DNA from: Acinetobacter amyesii
GTDB taxonomy: Bacteria > Pseudomonadota > Gammaproteobacteria > Pseudomonadales > Moraxellaceae
Assembly (NCBI RefSeq): GCF_002018365.1
Contig: NZ_MVKX01000002.1
Location: 297,624 to 361,623, forward strand
DNA: 64,000 nucleotides
Reading direction: 5' to 3'
This document shows positions 44,476-52,922 of this stretch, piece after piece. Position 1 is the stretch's first letter. Each line of letters begins with the position of its first letter. Below the pieces are notes generated by a model, which worked only from the letters and a program-made list of their open reading frames with translations, made no database searches and was not told where the DNA came from. A program made the translations under genes and the position numbers.

Positions 44476-45066
44476 ATGAACCCTTTAATGCACATGCGTT
44501 ATTCAGACCAATTAAAACATGACCTATTTCAGCATCAAGGCATCATGCAGATTTTACATGCCCTGTATGCCATAGATACACAGGCTTATTTGGCTGCAGG
44601 CGTGGTTCGTAATTTGATTTGGTCACAGCGACATCAACAACACTATGCACTGGAAGGCACAGAAGTGGATGTGATTTATTATGCGGAACATGATGATGGA
44701 ACACAGGGTCAAAGGATTCAACAGCAGATGCAGTCTGAATTTCCCTACATTCATTGGGATGTTACTAACCAAGCGACGGTACACCAGTGGTATCGCTTGG
44801 AAAATGGCGAGCCAATACAGGCGCTCAAGTCGATTGAGCATGCCCTATCATTGTGGCCAGAAACTGCTACTGCCATCGCTGTTAAATTGGATGATCAACA
44901 GCAAATACAGCTGATTGCTCCTTTGGGCTTAGATGATTTATTTGAGTTAAATGTCCGCTGGAACCCACGTTTAGTCAGTCAGGCGACTTTTTTGCAGCGT
45001 GTGCAGCAAAAACAATTTTTACACCGCTGGCCGAAACTCAAACTCTTGATGACGCCTGAAGCTTAG
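44476..45066 (+). CDS. Nucleotidyltransferase-fold protein (DUF925 type)
   Basis: A 196-residue soluble protein. AYLAAGVVRNLIWSQRH near residues 37-53 followed by TEVDVIYYAEHD (DxD-like, with E-D-V-D acidic residues) matches the minimal nucleotidyltransferase superfamily group PF06042. The later TAIAVKLDDQQQIQLIAPLGLDDLFELNVRWNP is the typical second half. Several ATGs close together (44476, 44488, 44494) leave the start uncertain. Substrate unknown. Confidence 0.8.
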   Translation: MNPLMHMRYSDQLKHDLFQHQGIMQILHALYAIDTQAYLAAGVVRNLIWSQRHQQHYALEGTEVDVIYYAEHDDGTQGQRIQQQMQSEFPYIHWDVTNQATVHQWYRLENGEPIQALKSIEHALSLWPETATAIAVKLDDQQQIQLIAPLGLDDLFELNVRWNPRLVSQATFLQRVQQKQFLHRWPKLKLLMTPEA

Positions 45067-45084
45067 TCCAAATTTTCGTTGCAG

Positions 45085-45114
45085 AAAAAAAAGCCTTCTA
45101 GAAAGAAGGCTTTT
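45085..45114. terminator. Bidirectional terminator between nucleotidyltransferase and alx genes
   Basis: Stem AAAAGCCTTC / GAAGGCTTTT with loop TAGAAA; it separates convergent genes. Confidence 0.88.
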
Positions 45115-45129
45115 AATCATCTAAGTGTT

Positions 45130-46095
45130 TTAAAGCGTGGTTTCATGGTACTTCTTGCTGTGTCGGATCGATAACCAGGCAGTGATGGTTAAGGTCACCA
45201 CAATAAAGCCGAGTGAAATCCAAATTGGCATGTGGAACACATCAAGCAACAGCATCTTAGCGCCAATAAATACCAGGATAATGCCCAGACCATATGGTAA
45301 GTAATGCATTTTCGATGCAGCACCAGACAAGAGGAAGAACATGGCACGTAGACCCAAAATCGCCATCAAGTTTGCAGTCAGTACAATGAATGGGTCAGAG
45401 GTAACCGCAAAGATTGCTGGGATTGAGTCCACTGCAAAAATCACGTCCGATGCTTCAACCAAGATCAACACTAAAAAGAGCGGCGTTGCCCACAAGACAC
45501 CATTTTGACGAACGAAGAATTTATCTTCATGCATTTGAGGGGTAATACGCATGTGTTTACGTAGCCACTTCAAAATTGCCATATCTTCGATATCTTTGTC
45601 GTCTTCGTCTGAACCCTTAAGGAATTTAAAGCCGGTATACACCAAGAACGCACCGAAGAAGTACAGCACCCAAGAGAATTCTTGAACGAACCATGCCCCA
45701 ATAAAAATAAAGATGGTACGCAGCACAATTGCACCGAGGACACCGTAGAGTAACAGTTTGCGCTGCAAAGCAGGTGGAATGGCAAAGGCAGCAAAGATCA
45801 TGAGCCAGACAAAAACGTTATCAATTGCGAGTGATTTTTCGAGCAGATAACCAGCGAAATATTCCATGACTTTGGTGTTTGCAACAGCGACACCAGCGGT
45901 TTGCTGTAAGTAGAGCCACAGTGCACCACCGAATAAGGTAGCCACAGAGACCCATGCAATACTCCAATAGGCAGCGGTTTTGACTTTGATTTCTTGGCCT
46001 TTGTTATTTTTAAAGCCTAAAAAGTCGATGAGTAGCATGATGGTGACTAAACCGAAAAATGCCAGATATAGCCATAATGAGCCAATCGTTTCCAT
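45130..46095 (-). CDS. alx: TerC/Alx family membrane protein, probable Mn exporter
   Basis: A 321-residue protein with about nine membrane segments; the same length as E. coli Alx. Conserved acidic motifs sit within the membrane: FFGLVTIMLLIDFLGF, YLLEKSLAIDNVFVWLMIF (DN motif) and LVLILVEASDVIFAVDSIPAIFAVTSDPF. The ATG at 46095 follows GGAGAATACAC. A yybP-ykoY manganese riboswitch lies in its leader (46179-46310), which supports a role in Mn homeostasis rather than tellurite resistance. Confidence 0.92.
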   Translation of the reverse strand: METIGSLWLYLAFFGLVTIMLLIDFLGFKNNKGQEIKVKTAAYWSIAWVSVATLFGGALWLYLQQTAGVAVANTKVMEYFAGYLLEKSLAIDNVFVWLMIFAAFAIPPALQRKLLLYGVLGAIVLRTIFIFIGAWFVQEFSWVLYFFGAFLVYTGFKFLKGSDEDDKDIEDMAILKWLRKHMRITPQMHEDKFFVRQNGVLWATPLFLVLILVEASDVIFAVDSIPAIFAVTSDPFIVLTANLMAILGLRAMFFLLSGAASKMHYLPYGLGIILVFIGAKMLLLDVFHMPIWISLGFIVVTLTITAWLSIRHSKKYHETTL

Positions 46096-46125
46096 GTGTA
46101 TTCTCCACATCTAACAACCAGCCAT

Positions 46126-46184
46126 AAAAAAACCTCGACCAGTTGCCAGACGAAATAAAACGCCTGAGACAACATGATCAAGGT
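46126..46184 (-). terminator. Riboswitch-controlled terminator before alx
   Basis: On the transcript, ACCTTGATCA (complement of 46175-46184) can pair along its whole length with TGGTCGAGGT (complement of 46132-46141, two G-U pairs), followed directly by seven Ts. The left arm is also the 3' side of the aptamer's closing helix, so the two structures exclude each other. Confidence 0.75.
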
Positions 46185-46310
46185 CTTGCCTACATCGTAC
46201 TGTAATGATTTGCAGCAGCGATGCTCAGATACCGACTTTTTGCAAAGTGTAATGACGATATTCTGACACGTAAAACAAGGTTTACGTTTGGAGGAGGCTA
46301 CTCCCCTTGT
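46179..46310 (-). ncRNA. yybP-ykoY manganese riboswitch
   Basis: The leader of alx carries ACAAGGGGAGTAGC (46296-46310) and, about 110 nt later, GGCAAGACCTTG (46179-46190), the two conserved blocks of the yybP-ykoY class. CAAGG and CCTTG form the closing stem P1. In known members Mn2+ docks the two loops and stabilises the aptamer. Confidence 0.9.
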
Positions 46311-46397
46311 TCAAATTTTGTTTTGGACACTGTCCAAATATGCGGCAAAGCATGACAGTTTTTAGTACAAAGTGCAATCGGCAATTTGCGAATTCAT

Positions 46398-47591
46398 TTA
46401 ATGTGCCATGGGAGGATTAAAATCACCACGTTGTACCAATGCTAAGGCTAAAAGTGTGCCGATCACGGCGATGATTCCTCCGATCACGCCAATATAACTC
46501 AAACCGAAATGTACACTGACCATGCCGCCCAAGAGTGCGCCACCGCCAATGCCGACGTTATAAAGACCTGAATAAATGGCCATGGCGACATCTGTGGCAT
46601 CGGATGCGAGATGCAGCGTCTTTGACTGTAATGCGAGACTAAATCCAATGATACTCATGCCCCACAATAAGCACACCGCACTCACACCTGCAAAACTCAA
46701 AGAAACAGGAAGTAACAACAGCATCGATAAAGCTAGTGTGGCTGTACTCAAAGGAATCGCAACTTTAGGATATTTCCCACCAAATTTCCCAAAGAGATAA
46801 GAACCTAGAAAGCCTGCTGCACCAAAGATTAATAACAACGTGGTGGTTTGCATGGAGCTGAATGCAGCAATGTTGAGTGAGAACGGTTCGATATAGCTAT
46901 ATGCGGTAAATTGTGCGCTAATTACGATAATGGTTAATGCAAAGACCATCATTAAGCTTGGACGGTGAATAAACTGTTTTAGGCTGCTCAGTGAACCTGA
47001 GTTCAAACTCGGCAGTATTGGCAGCGTTTTGGCTAAAATCAGGCAAACGATACTGGCGCCAATGCCAATCAGAGCAAAGGTATTTCGCCAACCATAGGCT
47101 TCTCCAACCATACGCCCAAACGGAATACCGAGAACCATCGCCAAAGCTGTGCCTGTGGCCAAAAGCCCCAAGGCTTGAAATTCTTTGCCTTTCGGCGCAA
47201 CACGTACCGCCAGCGATGCAGTAATTGACCAAAAAAGTGCATGCGAGAAGGCAATGCCAATGCGACTGAGCAATAAAGTATTAAAGCTCCATGCGAAATA
47301 CGACAGTATATGGCTGACAATAAACACCATAAATAAGCAAATCAGGAGTGAACGACGTTCAATATTTTTGGTCAATAACATGATTGGCAAAGAAATCGGC
47401 GCAACCACCCATGCATAGAGCGTAATCATGATGCCGACATCGGTCGCGGCCAAGCTAAAGGTTTTGCCAATATCGCTGAGTAAAGCGACAGGTACAAATT
47501 CAGTGGTATTAAAAATAAATGCTGCGAAAGCCAAAGCAATCACAGCCGTCCAAGAGCCAGAAGAAGCCGTTTCGGAGGGAGAGGCAGACAT
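46398..47591 (-). CDS. sotB: Sugar efflux MFS transporter SotB
   Basis: A 397-residue 12-segment transporter. The opening AVIALAFAAFIFNTTEFVPVALLSDIGKTF, then ITLYAWVVAPISLPIMLLTKNIERRSLLICLFMVFIVSHILS and SHALFWSITASLAVRVAPKGKE, follow the E. coli SotB sequence closely. The ATG at 47591 (MSASPSE) is chosen because the upstream 17 codons look non-coding. Expected to export arabinose or IPTG-like sugars. Confidence 0.88.
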   Translation of the reverse strand: MSASPSETASSGSWTAVIALAFAAFIFNTTEFVPVALLSDIGKTFSLAATDVGIMITLYAWVVAPISLPIMLLTKNIERRSLLICLFMVFIVSHILSYFAWSFNTLLLSRIGIAFSHALFWSITASLAVRVAPKGKEFQALGLLATGTALAMVLGIPFGRMVGEAYGWRNTFALIGIGASIVCLILAKTLPILPSLNSGSLSSLKQFIHRPSLMMVFALTIIVISAQFTAYSYIEPFSLNIAAFSSMQTTTLLLIFGAAGFLGSYLFGKFGGKYPKVAIPLSTATLALSMLLLLPVSLSFAGVSAVCLLWGMSIIGFSLALQSKTLHLASDATDVAMAIYSGLYNVGIGGGALLGGMVSVHFGLSYIGVIGGIIAVIGTLLALALVQRGDFNPPMAH

Positions 47592-47747
47592 GCGTGTCTT
47601 CAAATAAATAAAGTGGCTTATTTTACTATGCTCTATACACAAGCAGGAACCGATTTAAGCCCTGTGTATGCGGTTTAAATTAATACAAAAACAACAGAGT
47701 TGACCTGCATTACATGCCAATTTATAAAAAAATGGAGGAAATTTAAG

Positions 47748-48029
47748 ATGTTTGTACAACAAGATGATGATCAAAAAAAAGGGGCTTTTTTTGTTGAGCA
47801 AGATAGGGAACGTTTGGCAGAGATGACTTACTCATGGGCAGGCGATGATAAATTTATTATTGATCATACCGATGTCAGTGACAGCTTGCGAGGACAAGGT
47901 GTTGGACGACATCTCCTCGATGCAGCAGTGAATTTTGCTCGGGAAAAGAACGTGAAAATTATTCCACTCTGCCCTTTTGCAAAATCTGTATTTGATAAAG
48001 ATGAATCGATTCGTGATGTTCTACGCTAA
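47748..48029 (+). CDS. Small GNAT-family N-acetyltransferase, paralogue 1
   Basis: A 93-residue minimal GNAT domain of the PF14542 (YjdJ-like) type. The acetyl-CoA loop is DSLRGQGVGRHLLDAAVNFAREKNVKIIPLCPFAKSVFDK. The ATG at 47748 follows GGAGGAAATTTAAG; upstream in-frame codons are non-coding. Strongly similar to the gene at 48386, 350 bases on. Substrate unknown. Confidence 0.85.
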   Translation: MFVQQDDDQKKGAFFVEQDRERLAEMTYSWAGDDKFIIDHTDVSDSLRGQGVGRHLLDAAVNFAREKNVKIIPLCPFAKSVFDKDESIRDVLR

Positions 48030-48074
48030 TACGCTAAATTGTATAGCGTGATGTGAATTAATCATTTGGATAAA

Positions 48075-48116
48075 TAAAAACAGCCTGATCATATTGCAAT
48101 CAGGCTGTTTTTATTT
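48075..48116. terminator. Bidirectional terminator after GNAT paralogue 1
   Basis: Stem AACAGCCTGAT / ATCAGGCTGTT with A and T tracts on both sides; it also serves the small minus-strand gene at 48139. Confidence 0.88.
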
Positions 48117-48138
48117 GAAATCTAGCTGTGAAATTGAA

Positions 48139-48222
48139 TTAAGATCGTGATTTATACAGCGATACAACCAAGCAAGCTGCAGCAATCAGCAATACAAAGA
48201 TGGCGACAAGATAAAGGTCCAT
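48139..48222 (-). CDS. 27-residue single-span membrane peptide
   Basis: The frame MDLYLVAIFVLLIAAACLVV, then SLYKSRS and stop, is one hydrophobic helix followed by a basic tail, the usual topology of bacterial small membrane proteins. CCGGA lies about 10 bases before the ATG, and a terminator (48075-48116) lies 23 bases after the stop. It fills the spacer between the two GNAT genes on the opposite strand. Its size resembles KdpF, but no kdp genes are near. Confidence 0.6.
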   Translation of the reverse strand: MDLYLVAIFVLLIAAACLVVSLYKSRS

Positions 48223-48385
48223 AATAAAAATATCCGGCAAGTGTGATTTAATTGTTTTTTAATTAATGTGAAAGGTGTACGGATTTATTATCACCTACAG
48301 TTGAATATAGGTTGTTTAAGTTCTGTACCAATCACTTTCTCGTTTGTTACACGGTGTATTTTTTCATAAATAGGAAGAAAAAACA

Positions 48386-48670
48386 GTGACTATGCAACAT
48401 CAAGATAACGGTCAAAAAGGTGAATTTTTTCAGTTAAATGCTGAGGGTGTTCGCCTCGCAGAAATGAGTTATCTATGGCGTGATGAACACAGCATTGTGG
48501 CAAATCACACGTGGGTAGATGATTCCTTACGTGGGCAAGGGGTTGCTCGTGTGCTATTGGATCATTTGGTGGAATTCGCTCGTGAGAAACACTTAAAAAT
48601 TATTCCAACCTGTTCTTATGTAGAGGTGATGTTTCGCCGAGACAAGACATTAGTGGATGTTCAAGCCTAA
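48386..48670 (+). CDS. Small GNAT-family N-acetyltransferase, paralogue 2
   Basis: A 94-residue minimal GNAT protein similar to the 47748 gene throughout (KGEFFQLNAEGVRLAEMSYLW; DDSLRGQGVARVLLDHLVEFAREKHLKIIPTCSYVEVMF). The GTG at 48386 lies 8 bases after AGGAAG; the ATG two codons later is an alternative. The pair looks like a local duplication that has diverged. Confidence 0.85.
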   Translation: MTMQHQDNGQKGEFFQLNAEGVRLAEMSYLWRDEHSIVANHTWVDDSLRGQGVARVLLDHLVEFAREKHLKIIPTCSYVEVMFRRDKTLVDVQA

Positions 48671-48696
48671 AAAAGCCCGCGATGCGGGCGTTTTTA
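48669..48696. terminator. Terminator after GNAT paralogue 2
   Basis: Stem GCCCGC / GCGGGC with loop GAT, A tract before and T tract after. Confidence 0.88.
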
Positions 48697-48727
48697 TCAG
48701 TATGAAAGTTTAAAAAATGAGTGGTGT

Positions 48728-49063
48728 TCAATTGAGCTTGAGTTTCAACAGTGTTGATGGTGTTTTGATGATATGTGGCCACAATTGGAACAAAATCGAG
48801 CAGATCAAGATTCCTAAAACCAAGCTTAAACACATGATATTTAATAAAGCAAAATCATTCAGCACAAAATAAATACTGCCAATGGTCATCATCATCAGTA
48901 AATAAATAAGATAGTGAGGAATCACGGTGCGCAGTGTTATTCCTAAGATAAGCGAGCAAATCACGACATTTAAAAAATCTGAAATGCCAAAATTATTCAG
49001 GATGATTAAGGCAGCAAAATATACACAAGTGATCAATAAAAATATGAATAAATTTTTGAGCAT
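48728..49063 (-). CDS. Hypothetical membrane protein, four predicted segments
   Basis: A 111-residue, very hydrophobic protein (LFIFLLITCVYFAALIILNNF; FLNVVICSLILGITL; YLIYLLMMMTIGSIYFVL; LLNIMCLSLVLGILICSILF). The two halves, each two helices joined by a short turn, look like an internal duplication (VVICSLILGI / IMCLSLVLGI). ATG follows AGGTCTCCC. No family recognised. Confidence 0.75.
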   Translation of the reverse strand: MLKNLFIFLLITCVYFAALIILNNFGISDFLNVVICSLILGITLRTVIPHYLIYLLMMMTIGSIYFVLNDFALLNIMCLSLVLGILICSILFQLWPHIIKTPSTLLKLKLN

Positions 49064-49272
49064 GGGAGACCTCTGTATTCATCCTCAAAGAGGAATCGTT
49101 TCATTGTTTTAATGTTGATCAGTTTAAAAATTTGAAGCTAATTTCGGTATCCGTGATATCGGTTTTCTGTTGTAAGTTAAAAAGCACATTTGATTAAAAA
49201 ACATACAAATCTACACTAATTCTGTCGCTCATCCCACGTTAAAATCATGCAAATACTTGAAGAATAAACACA

Positions 49273-49743
49273 ATGATACAACTCTGTTATGCCAGTACGC
49301 GTGTAGAACAACAATTTGATTTAATACAAGATTTAAGTGATATTTTGGTGAGAGCCCGCAGTTTTAATACTGAAAAGCGTATTTTTGGCGTGCTTTACTA
49401 TGCAGAAGGCCGGTTCTTCCAATGCCTGCAAGGTGAACAAGCGGCTCTCGAACAGCTTTTTCAGCATATTACGCAAGATACGCGGCATCAGGATATTGTG
49501 CGTTATCCTGATCAAAGTATTGATCAAATCGATTTTTCAAAATGGTCGATGAAATATGTCAATCGACATAGTGAAATTGCCAGTTTGTTCCAGCGCTTTG
49601 GACATTCAAGCTTTCAACCAGACCTGCTCAATACGGAACAAATTCAGGCGTTCTTAACGACATTGTTAAGGTTAGAAAATGTTGAACAGCCGGTTAAGCT
49701 GGATTCTGGCTATAAAAACCGAGGCTATCAGCATTATTTTTAA
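49273..49743 (+). CDS. BLUF blue-light photoreceptor (BlsA-like)
   Basis: A 156-residue short BLUF protein binding FAD, the same length as Acinetobacter BlsA. The photoactive residues are present: Tyr in LCYAS (residue 6), Asn in SFNTEKRIFGVLYY (about 36), Gln in GRFFQCLQGE (about 52), and Trp/Met in SKWSMKYV (about 96-98). The C-terminal 55 residues should form two cap helices and no enzymatic domain follows. It is probably a protein-interaction switch that responds to light and temperature, as described for BlsA. Confidence 0.92.
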   Translation: MIQLCYASTRVEQQFDLIQDLSDILVRARSFNTEKRIFGVLYYAEGRFFQCLQGEQAALEQLFQHITQDTRHQDIVRYPDQSIDQIDFSKWSMKYVNRHSEIASLFQRFGHSSFQPDLLNTEQIQAFLTTLLRLENVEQPVKLDSGYKNRGYQHYF

Positions 49744-49756
49744 GCTGAGTGTGAAT

Positions 49757-49794
49757 AAAAAAAAAAAAGCCCGCAAAGCGGGCTTTTTTTTTTT
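49757..49794. terminator. Bidirectional terminator (BLUF / cupin)
   Basis: Stem GCCCGC / GCGGGC, loop AAA, with 12 As before and 11 Ts after; ends the BLUF gene and the convergent cupin gene. Confidence 0.95.
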
Positions 49795-49801
49795 GAGAAA
49801 A

Positions 49802-50353
49802 TTATCGAATGATTTTTTCTAATTCTGAATCAGGAATACCTAACTTTCTGTAGTGAGCACGGGCTTGTTCCAGTTTAGTAAATACATCTTCATAGCCTTC
49901 TGCTTTTCCATATGGGTCAACATAAATATAACCACCATACACAGTAAATAAGGTAATCATTTCATCAACATCTTCAGGAACATACAGAGTGTGTGCTTCA
50001 CCTGGTGGTTCGAAAGCAAAAGAGTTTTCTTCCGCAACCCAATCATGCTCTAAATAGTGCCAACGGCCTTTAAGTACAAAAGCATGTACAGGGCCATTGT
50101 GACGATGGCGCGATAAAATGCCACTTTTTTTTACTTTTAATAAATTAATGAAATATCCACCACTTACGCTAAGTAAAAGGGGTTTAAAACTTACACAGCC
50201 ATTTTCTGAGCTTGGAACCCAAAGATCATCATCTTTTAGCATTTCACTTAGTACATCTTGAGTCACGATTTCTTGTGGCATGTAAGGAACTTGAGGCAGT
50301 TGATATGGCATATCTTCTGCATATTGATTTATTGCCTTATTTTGAACATTCAT
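49802..50353 (-). CDS. Cupin dioxygenase-like protein (2,4'-dihydroxyacetophenone dioxygenase family)
   Basis: A 183-residue single cupin. Motif 1 is SRHRHNGPVHAFVLKGRWHYLEH (metal ligands HRH and a downstream Glu or His), motif 2 is FEPPGEAHTLYVPE (His). The whole matches the small iron dioxygenase family that cleaves aromatic ketones. It is divergent from a LysR regulator and near an MHS transporter, which suggests a catabolic unit. The substrate is inferred only. Confidence 0.8.
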   Translation of the reverse strand: MNVQNKAINQYAEDMPYQLPQVPYMPQEIVTQDVLSEMLKDDDLWVPSSENGCVSFKPLLLSVSGGYFINLLKVKKSGILSRHRHNGPVHAFVLKGRWHYLEHDWVAEENSFAFEPPGEAHTLYVPEDVDEMITLFTVYGGYIYVDPYGKAEGYEDVFTKLEQARAHYRKLGIPDSELEKIIR

Positions 50354-50438
50354 TGTTAAAAATCCTTATTGTGTTGCAATTTGTGAGTTCATGGTAGCAA
50401 AGAAAATTCAATTGATTACCCTGTTAAAATTCACAATA

Positions 50439-50461
50439 TCTATGAAAAAATGGCATAGATT
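50439..50461. promoter_or_regulatory. LysR-type operator between cupin and regulator
   Basis: Perfect arms ATCTATG (50439-50445) and CATAGAT (50455-50461), with the T-N11-A core expected of LysR-family sites. It lies in the 178-base spacer between the divergent genes, about 70 bases before the regulator start. Confidence 0.7.
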
Positions 50462-50531
50462 AAAGGAGATATACACTTGTTTAAGTCTTTAAAAATACGT
50501 TAAAAAATAGAATAAAAATGGAGTGATTATT

Positions 50532-51437
50532 ATGGATAATTATAAACAAATGCTTGCTTTTATCTGGGCGTACGAACATGGGAGTTTATCTGCAGCTGCG
50601 CGAATTCATGATATGACTCCTTCAGCTATGAGTAAAATGATAAGCCGACTTGAAAATCGTCTCAAAGTTCGATTAATTCAGCGTGGGACAAGACAGCTTA
50701 CACTGACAGAAGAAGGTCAATTATATTTAGAAAGTGCGCGTAAAGTTGTTATCGCGATGGCAGAAGCAGATTCTCTCGCAGAGCATTTTCCAGAACAAGT
50801 GTCTGGTTCATTACGTATTAAAACCATGCCTACATTTGCAAGGCATCAAATTTTGCCATGGTTACCGGAATTTATTGAAAAATTTCCAAATTTACAGGTA
50901 GAGATAAAGATTGAATCTCGTTATGTGGATGAGTTTGAAAAAGGAATCGATTTAGCTATTTATGGTGGGAAATTACCGGATTCATCTCGTGTCACGACAC
51001 GCTTGGGCACAAGTGAATGGATTACTTGTGCTGCACCTGAATATTTAAACAAATATGGTGTCCCTAAAGAGCCAAAAGATTTACTCAACCATCGGTGCTT
51101 TCATTTCAGTTATATGAATGATTGGAATTTATGGGAATATGAACATAAAGGAGATCGCTTTAGTTTGCCAATAAAGCCATTGGCATCTTTTTCACAGGGT
51201 GATTTTTTACGTGATTTGGCTTTAGATGGTCAAGGTATTGTCCGTTTAGCTGATTACAATGTGTCTAAAGATGTTCAAAATGGGAAGCTAATTCCAATCT
51301 TAAGTGATTATAAAATTCGGGAATTGGAACCGATTTATCTCATTTATCCTAATCGCAAATTTTTGAGTCCACGTATTAAAACATTTATGAACTTTTGGAT
51401 GGAGAAAGTTAAGCTCAATCCATGGAATGTTAAATAA
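50532..51437 (+). CDS. LysR-family transcriptional regulator
   Basis: A 301-residue regulator. Residues 1-60 are the winged helix (FIWAYEHGSLSAAARIHDMTPSAMSKMISRLENRLKVRLIQRGTRQLTLTEEG). The co-inducer domain follows (PEQVSGSLRIKTMPTFARHQILPWLPEFIEKFPNLQVEI). ATG at 50532 has GGAG 8 bases upstream. It is divergent from the cupin gene and convergent with the MHS transporter, and most likely controls both. Confidence 0.93.
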   Translation: MDNYKQMLAFIWAYEHGSLSAAARIHDMTPSAMSKMISRLENRLKVRLIQRGTRQLTLTEEGQLYLESARKVVIAMAEADSLAEHFPEQVSGSLRIKTMPTFARHQILPWLPEFIEKFPNLQVEIKIESRYVDEFEKGIDLAIYGGKLPDSSRVTTRLGTSEWITCAAPEYLNKYGVPKEPKDLLNHRCFHFSYMNDWNLWEYEHKGDRFSLPIKPLASFSQGDFLRDLALDGQGIVRLADYNVSKDVQNGKLIPILSDYKIRELEPIYLIYPNRKFLSPRIKTFMNFWMEKVKLNPWNVK

Positions 51438-51466
51438 AAAATCTCCCTATTTAAGGGAGATTTTTG
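51435..51466. terminator. Bidirectional terminator (LysR / MHS transporter)
   Basis: Stem ATCTCCCT / AGGGAGAT with loop ATTTA and T or A tracts on both sides. Confidence 0.9.
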
Positions 51467-51476
51467 ATCATAAAAG

Positions 51477-52790
51477 CTATTTAATTTGATCTAATGGAAT
51501 ACCAGTATTGTCTTTCCATCGAACAACAACTAAGAATGCCACGATACAAATAATGATGAGATAAGCACTAAATATCCAACCGCGATCTGTCGAATATAGC
51601 CATGTGTTGATATAAGATGCCGTACCACCAAATAAAGCAATAGCAAGGGACATAAAGAAGCCGAGCATTTTCGTGCGATATTTCGTTGGAATTTGTTCAG
51701 ACATCGTGGCCGCTTTGCATGACATTAAGAAGCCGATTAAGATCAAACCAATCGTTTGTGCAACAAATAATGTCCATGGTTCATTACTAATGATATTCCA
51801 TAATGGAAACATCACTAAAGCACAGCCTGCATATGTAATTAATGTCGTTTTCTTACGTCCAATATAATCGGAGAGTAATCCCTGAAATGGTAAGCAAATA
51901 ATATAAATGACCTGTGCGCAACAACTCGCGATAAACGCTGATTTCGGGTCCATTCCTTGATAGGTAATGGCATAAATAGAGACGCATACGACCCAAGTAT
52001 AAAAAGTAATTGTCGAGCCAGCTTCATACAGAAATAGTCTAAAGCCTGTACGTAAAAACTTACCTGTGCTCCAATTGACATCATCGTTTTTTGCTTCAGA
52101 CTCGACATGACTTTCAACCATGTTACGACGTAGATAAATCGCAAAAAAAGCAAGCATACCACCAGCAATAAATGGAATTCGCCAAGCCCATTCATAGACC
52201 TCTTCAGAAGTAAAAAATATGTTCAGTGCTGCAAAGGATAATGTTGCTAAAAGTGTACCAGTACCATTTGCAACATAAGAGCTACTCGCCCATAAACCAC
52301 GGCGTTTATTGGGAGCAATTTCTGCAATATATGCAAAAGATGTTGCCATTTCACCACCATGTGCAAAACCTTGAATAAGCCTAGCAATAAGTAACAGCAA
52401 TGATGCCCAATAACCAATACTTGAAAAACTTGGTATGAGTGCAATCATGAAACTTGCTATTGCCATCAGGACCATAGTGGTGAGCATGATATTTTTTCGA
52501 CCAAATTTATTAGCTAATGGACCAAAAATAAATCCACCTAATGGTCTAGAAATAAAGCCAACTGCGAATACTGCCAACGTGTTTAATAATGCAGATGTAG
52601 GATCTGTTTTATCAAACAAAGCTGCTGCGATATATACGGAAGCAACGGCATAAATTGTCCAATCATACCATTCGAGTAAATTACCTACGGTACTCGCAAT
52701 TAAAGATCTTTTCTTTGTTGCTTCACTAATTTCTGGTTCAGCCAGAAGGTTCGTCGGTTGGGTTGTAATTGTTGTAGATATATTGTCCAT
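51477..52790 (-). CDS. MFS transporter, metabolite:H+ symporter (MHS) family
   Basis: A 437-residue, 12-segment symporter. The opening SLIASTVGNLLEWYDWTIYAVASVYIA and the loop GFISRPLGGFIFGPLANKFGRKNIML are hallmarks of the MHS group (related to KgtP and ProP). FAHGGEMATSFAYIAEIAPNKRRGLW is the helix 4-5 block. It probably imports an organic acid; with the LysR gene and the cupin gene it forms an uptake-and-cleavage module. ATG follows GGGTGACGAA. Confidence 0.88.
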   Translation of the reverse strand: MDNISTTITTQPTNLLAEPEISEATKKRSLIASTVGNLLEWYDWTIYAVASVYIAAALFDKTDPTSALLNTLAVFAVGFISRPLGGFIFGPLANKFGRKNIMLTTMVLMAIASFMIALIPSFSSIGYWASLLLLIARLIQGFAHGGEMATSFAYIAEIAPNKRRGLWASSSYVANGTGTLLATLSFAALNIFFTSEEVYEWAWRIPFIAGGMLAFFAIYLRRNMVESHVESEAKNDDVNWSTGKFLRTGFRLFLYEAGSTITFYTWVVCVSIYAITYQGMDPKSAFIASCCAQVIYIICLPFQGLLSDYIGRKKTTLITYAGCALVMFPLWNIISNEPWTLFVAQTIGLILIGFLMSCKAATMSEQIPTKYRTKMLGFFMSLAIALFGGTASYINTWLYSTDRGWIFSAYLIIICIVAFLVVVRWKDNTGIPLDQIK

Positions 52791-52830
52791 TTCGTCACCC
52801 TAGATTTGAATATCTGAAGGAATTTCATTG

Positions 52831-52851
52831 ACTAATCAATCCTAGATTAGT
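52831..52851. promoter_or_regulatory. Inverted repeat upstream of the MHS gene
   Basis: Arms ACTAATC (52831-52837) and GATTAGT (52845-52851) with a 7-base spacer, about 40 bases before the transporter start. It does not show the T-N11-A core, so it may bind a different regulator. Confidence 0.45.
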
Positions 52852-52922
52852 TGTTTAATCATAGAATATAAAAATCTGAATAAGTGTGTTCAAATTTCAC
52901 ATTAACTATGACAATACGGCAC

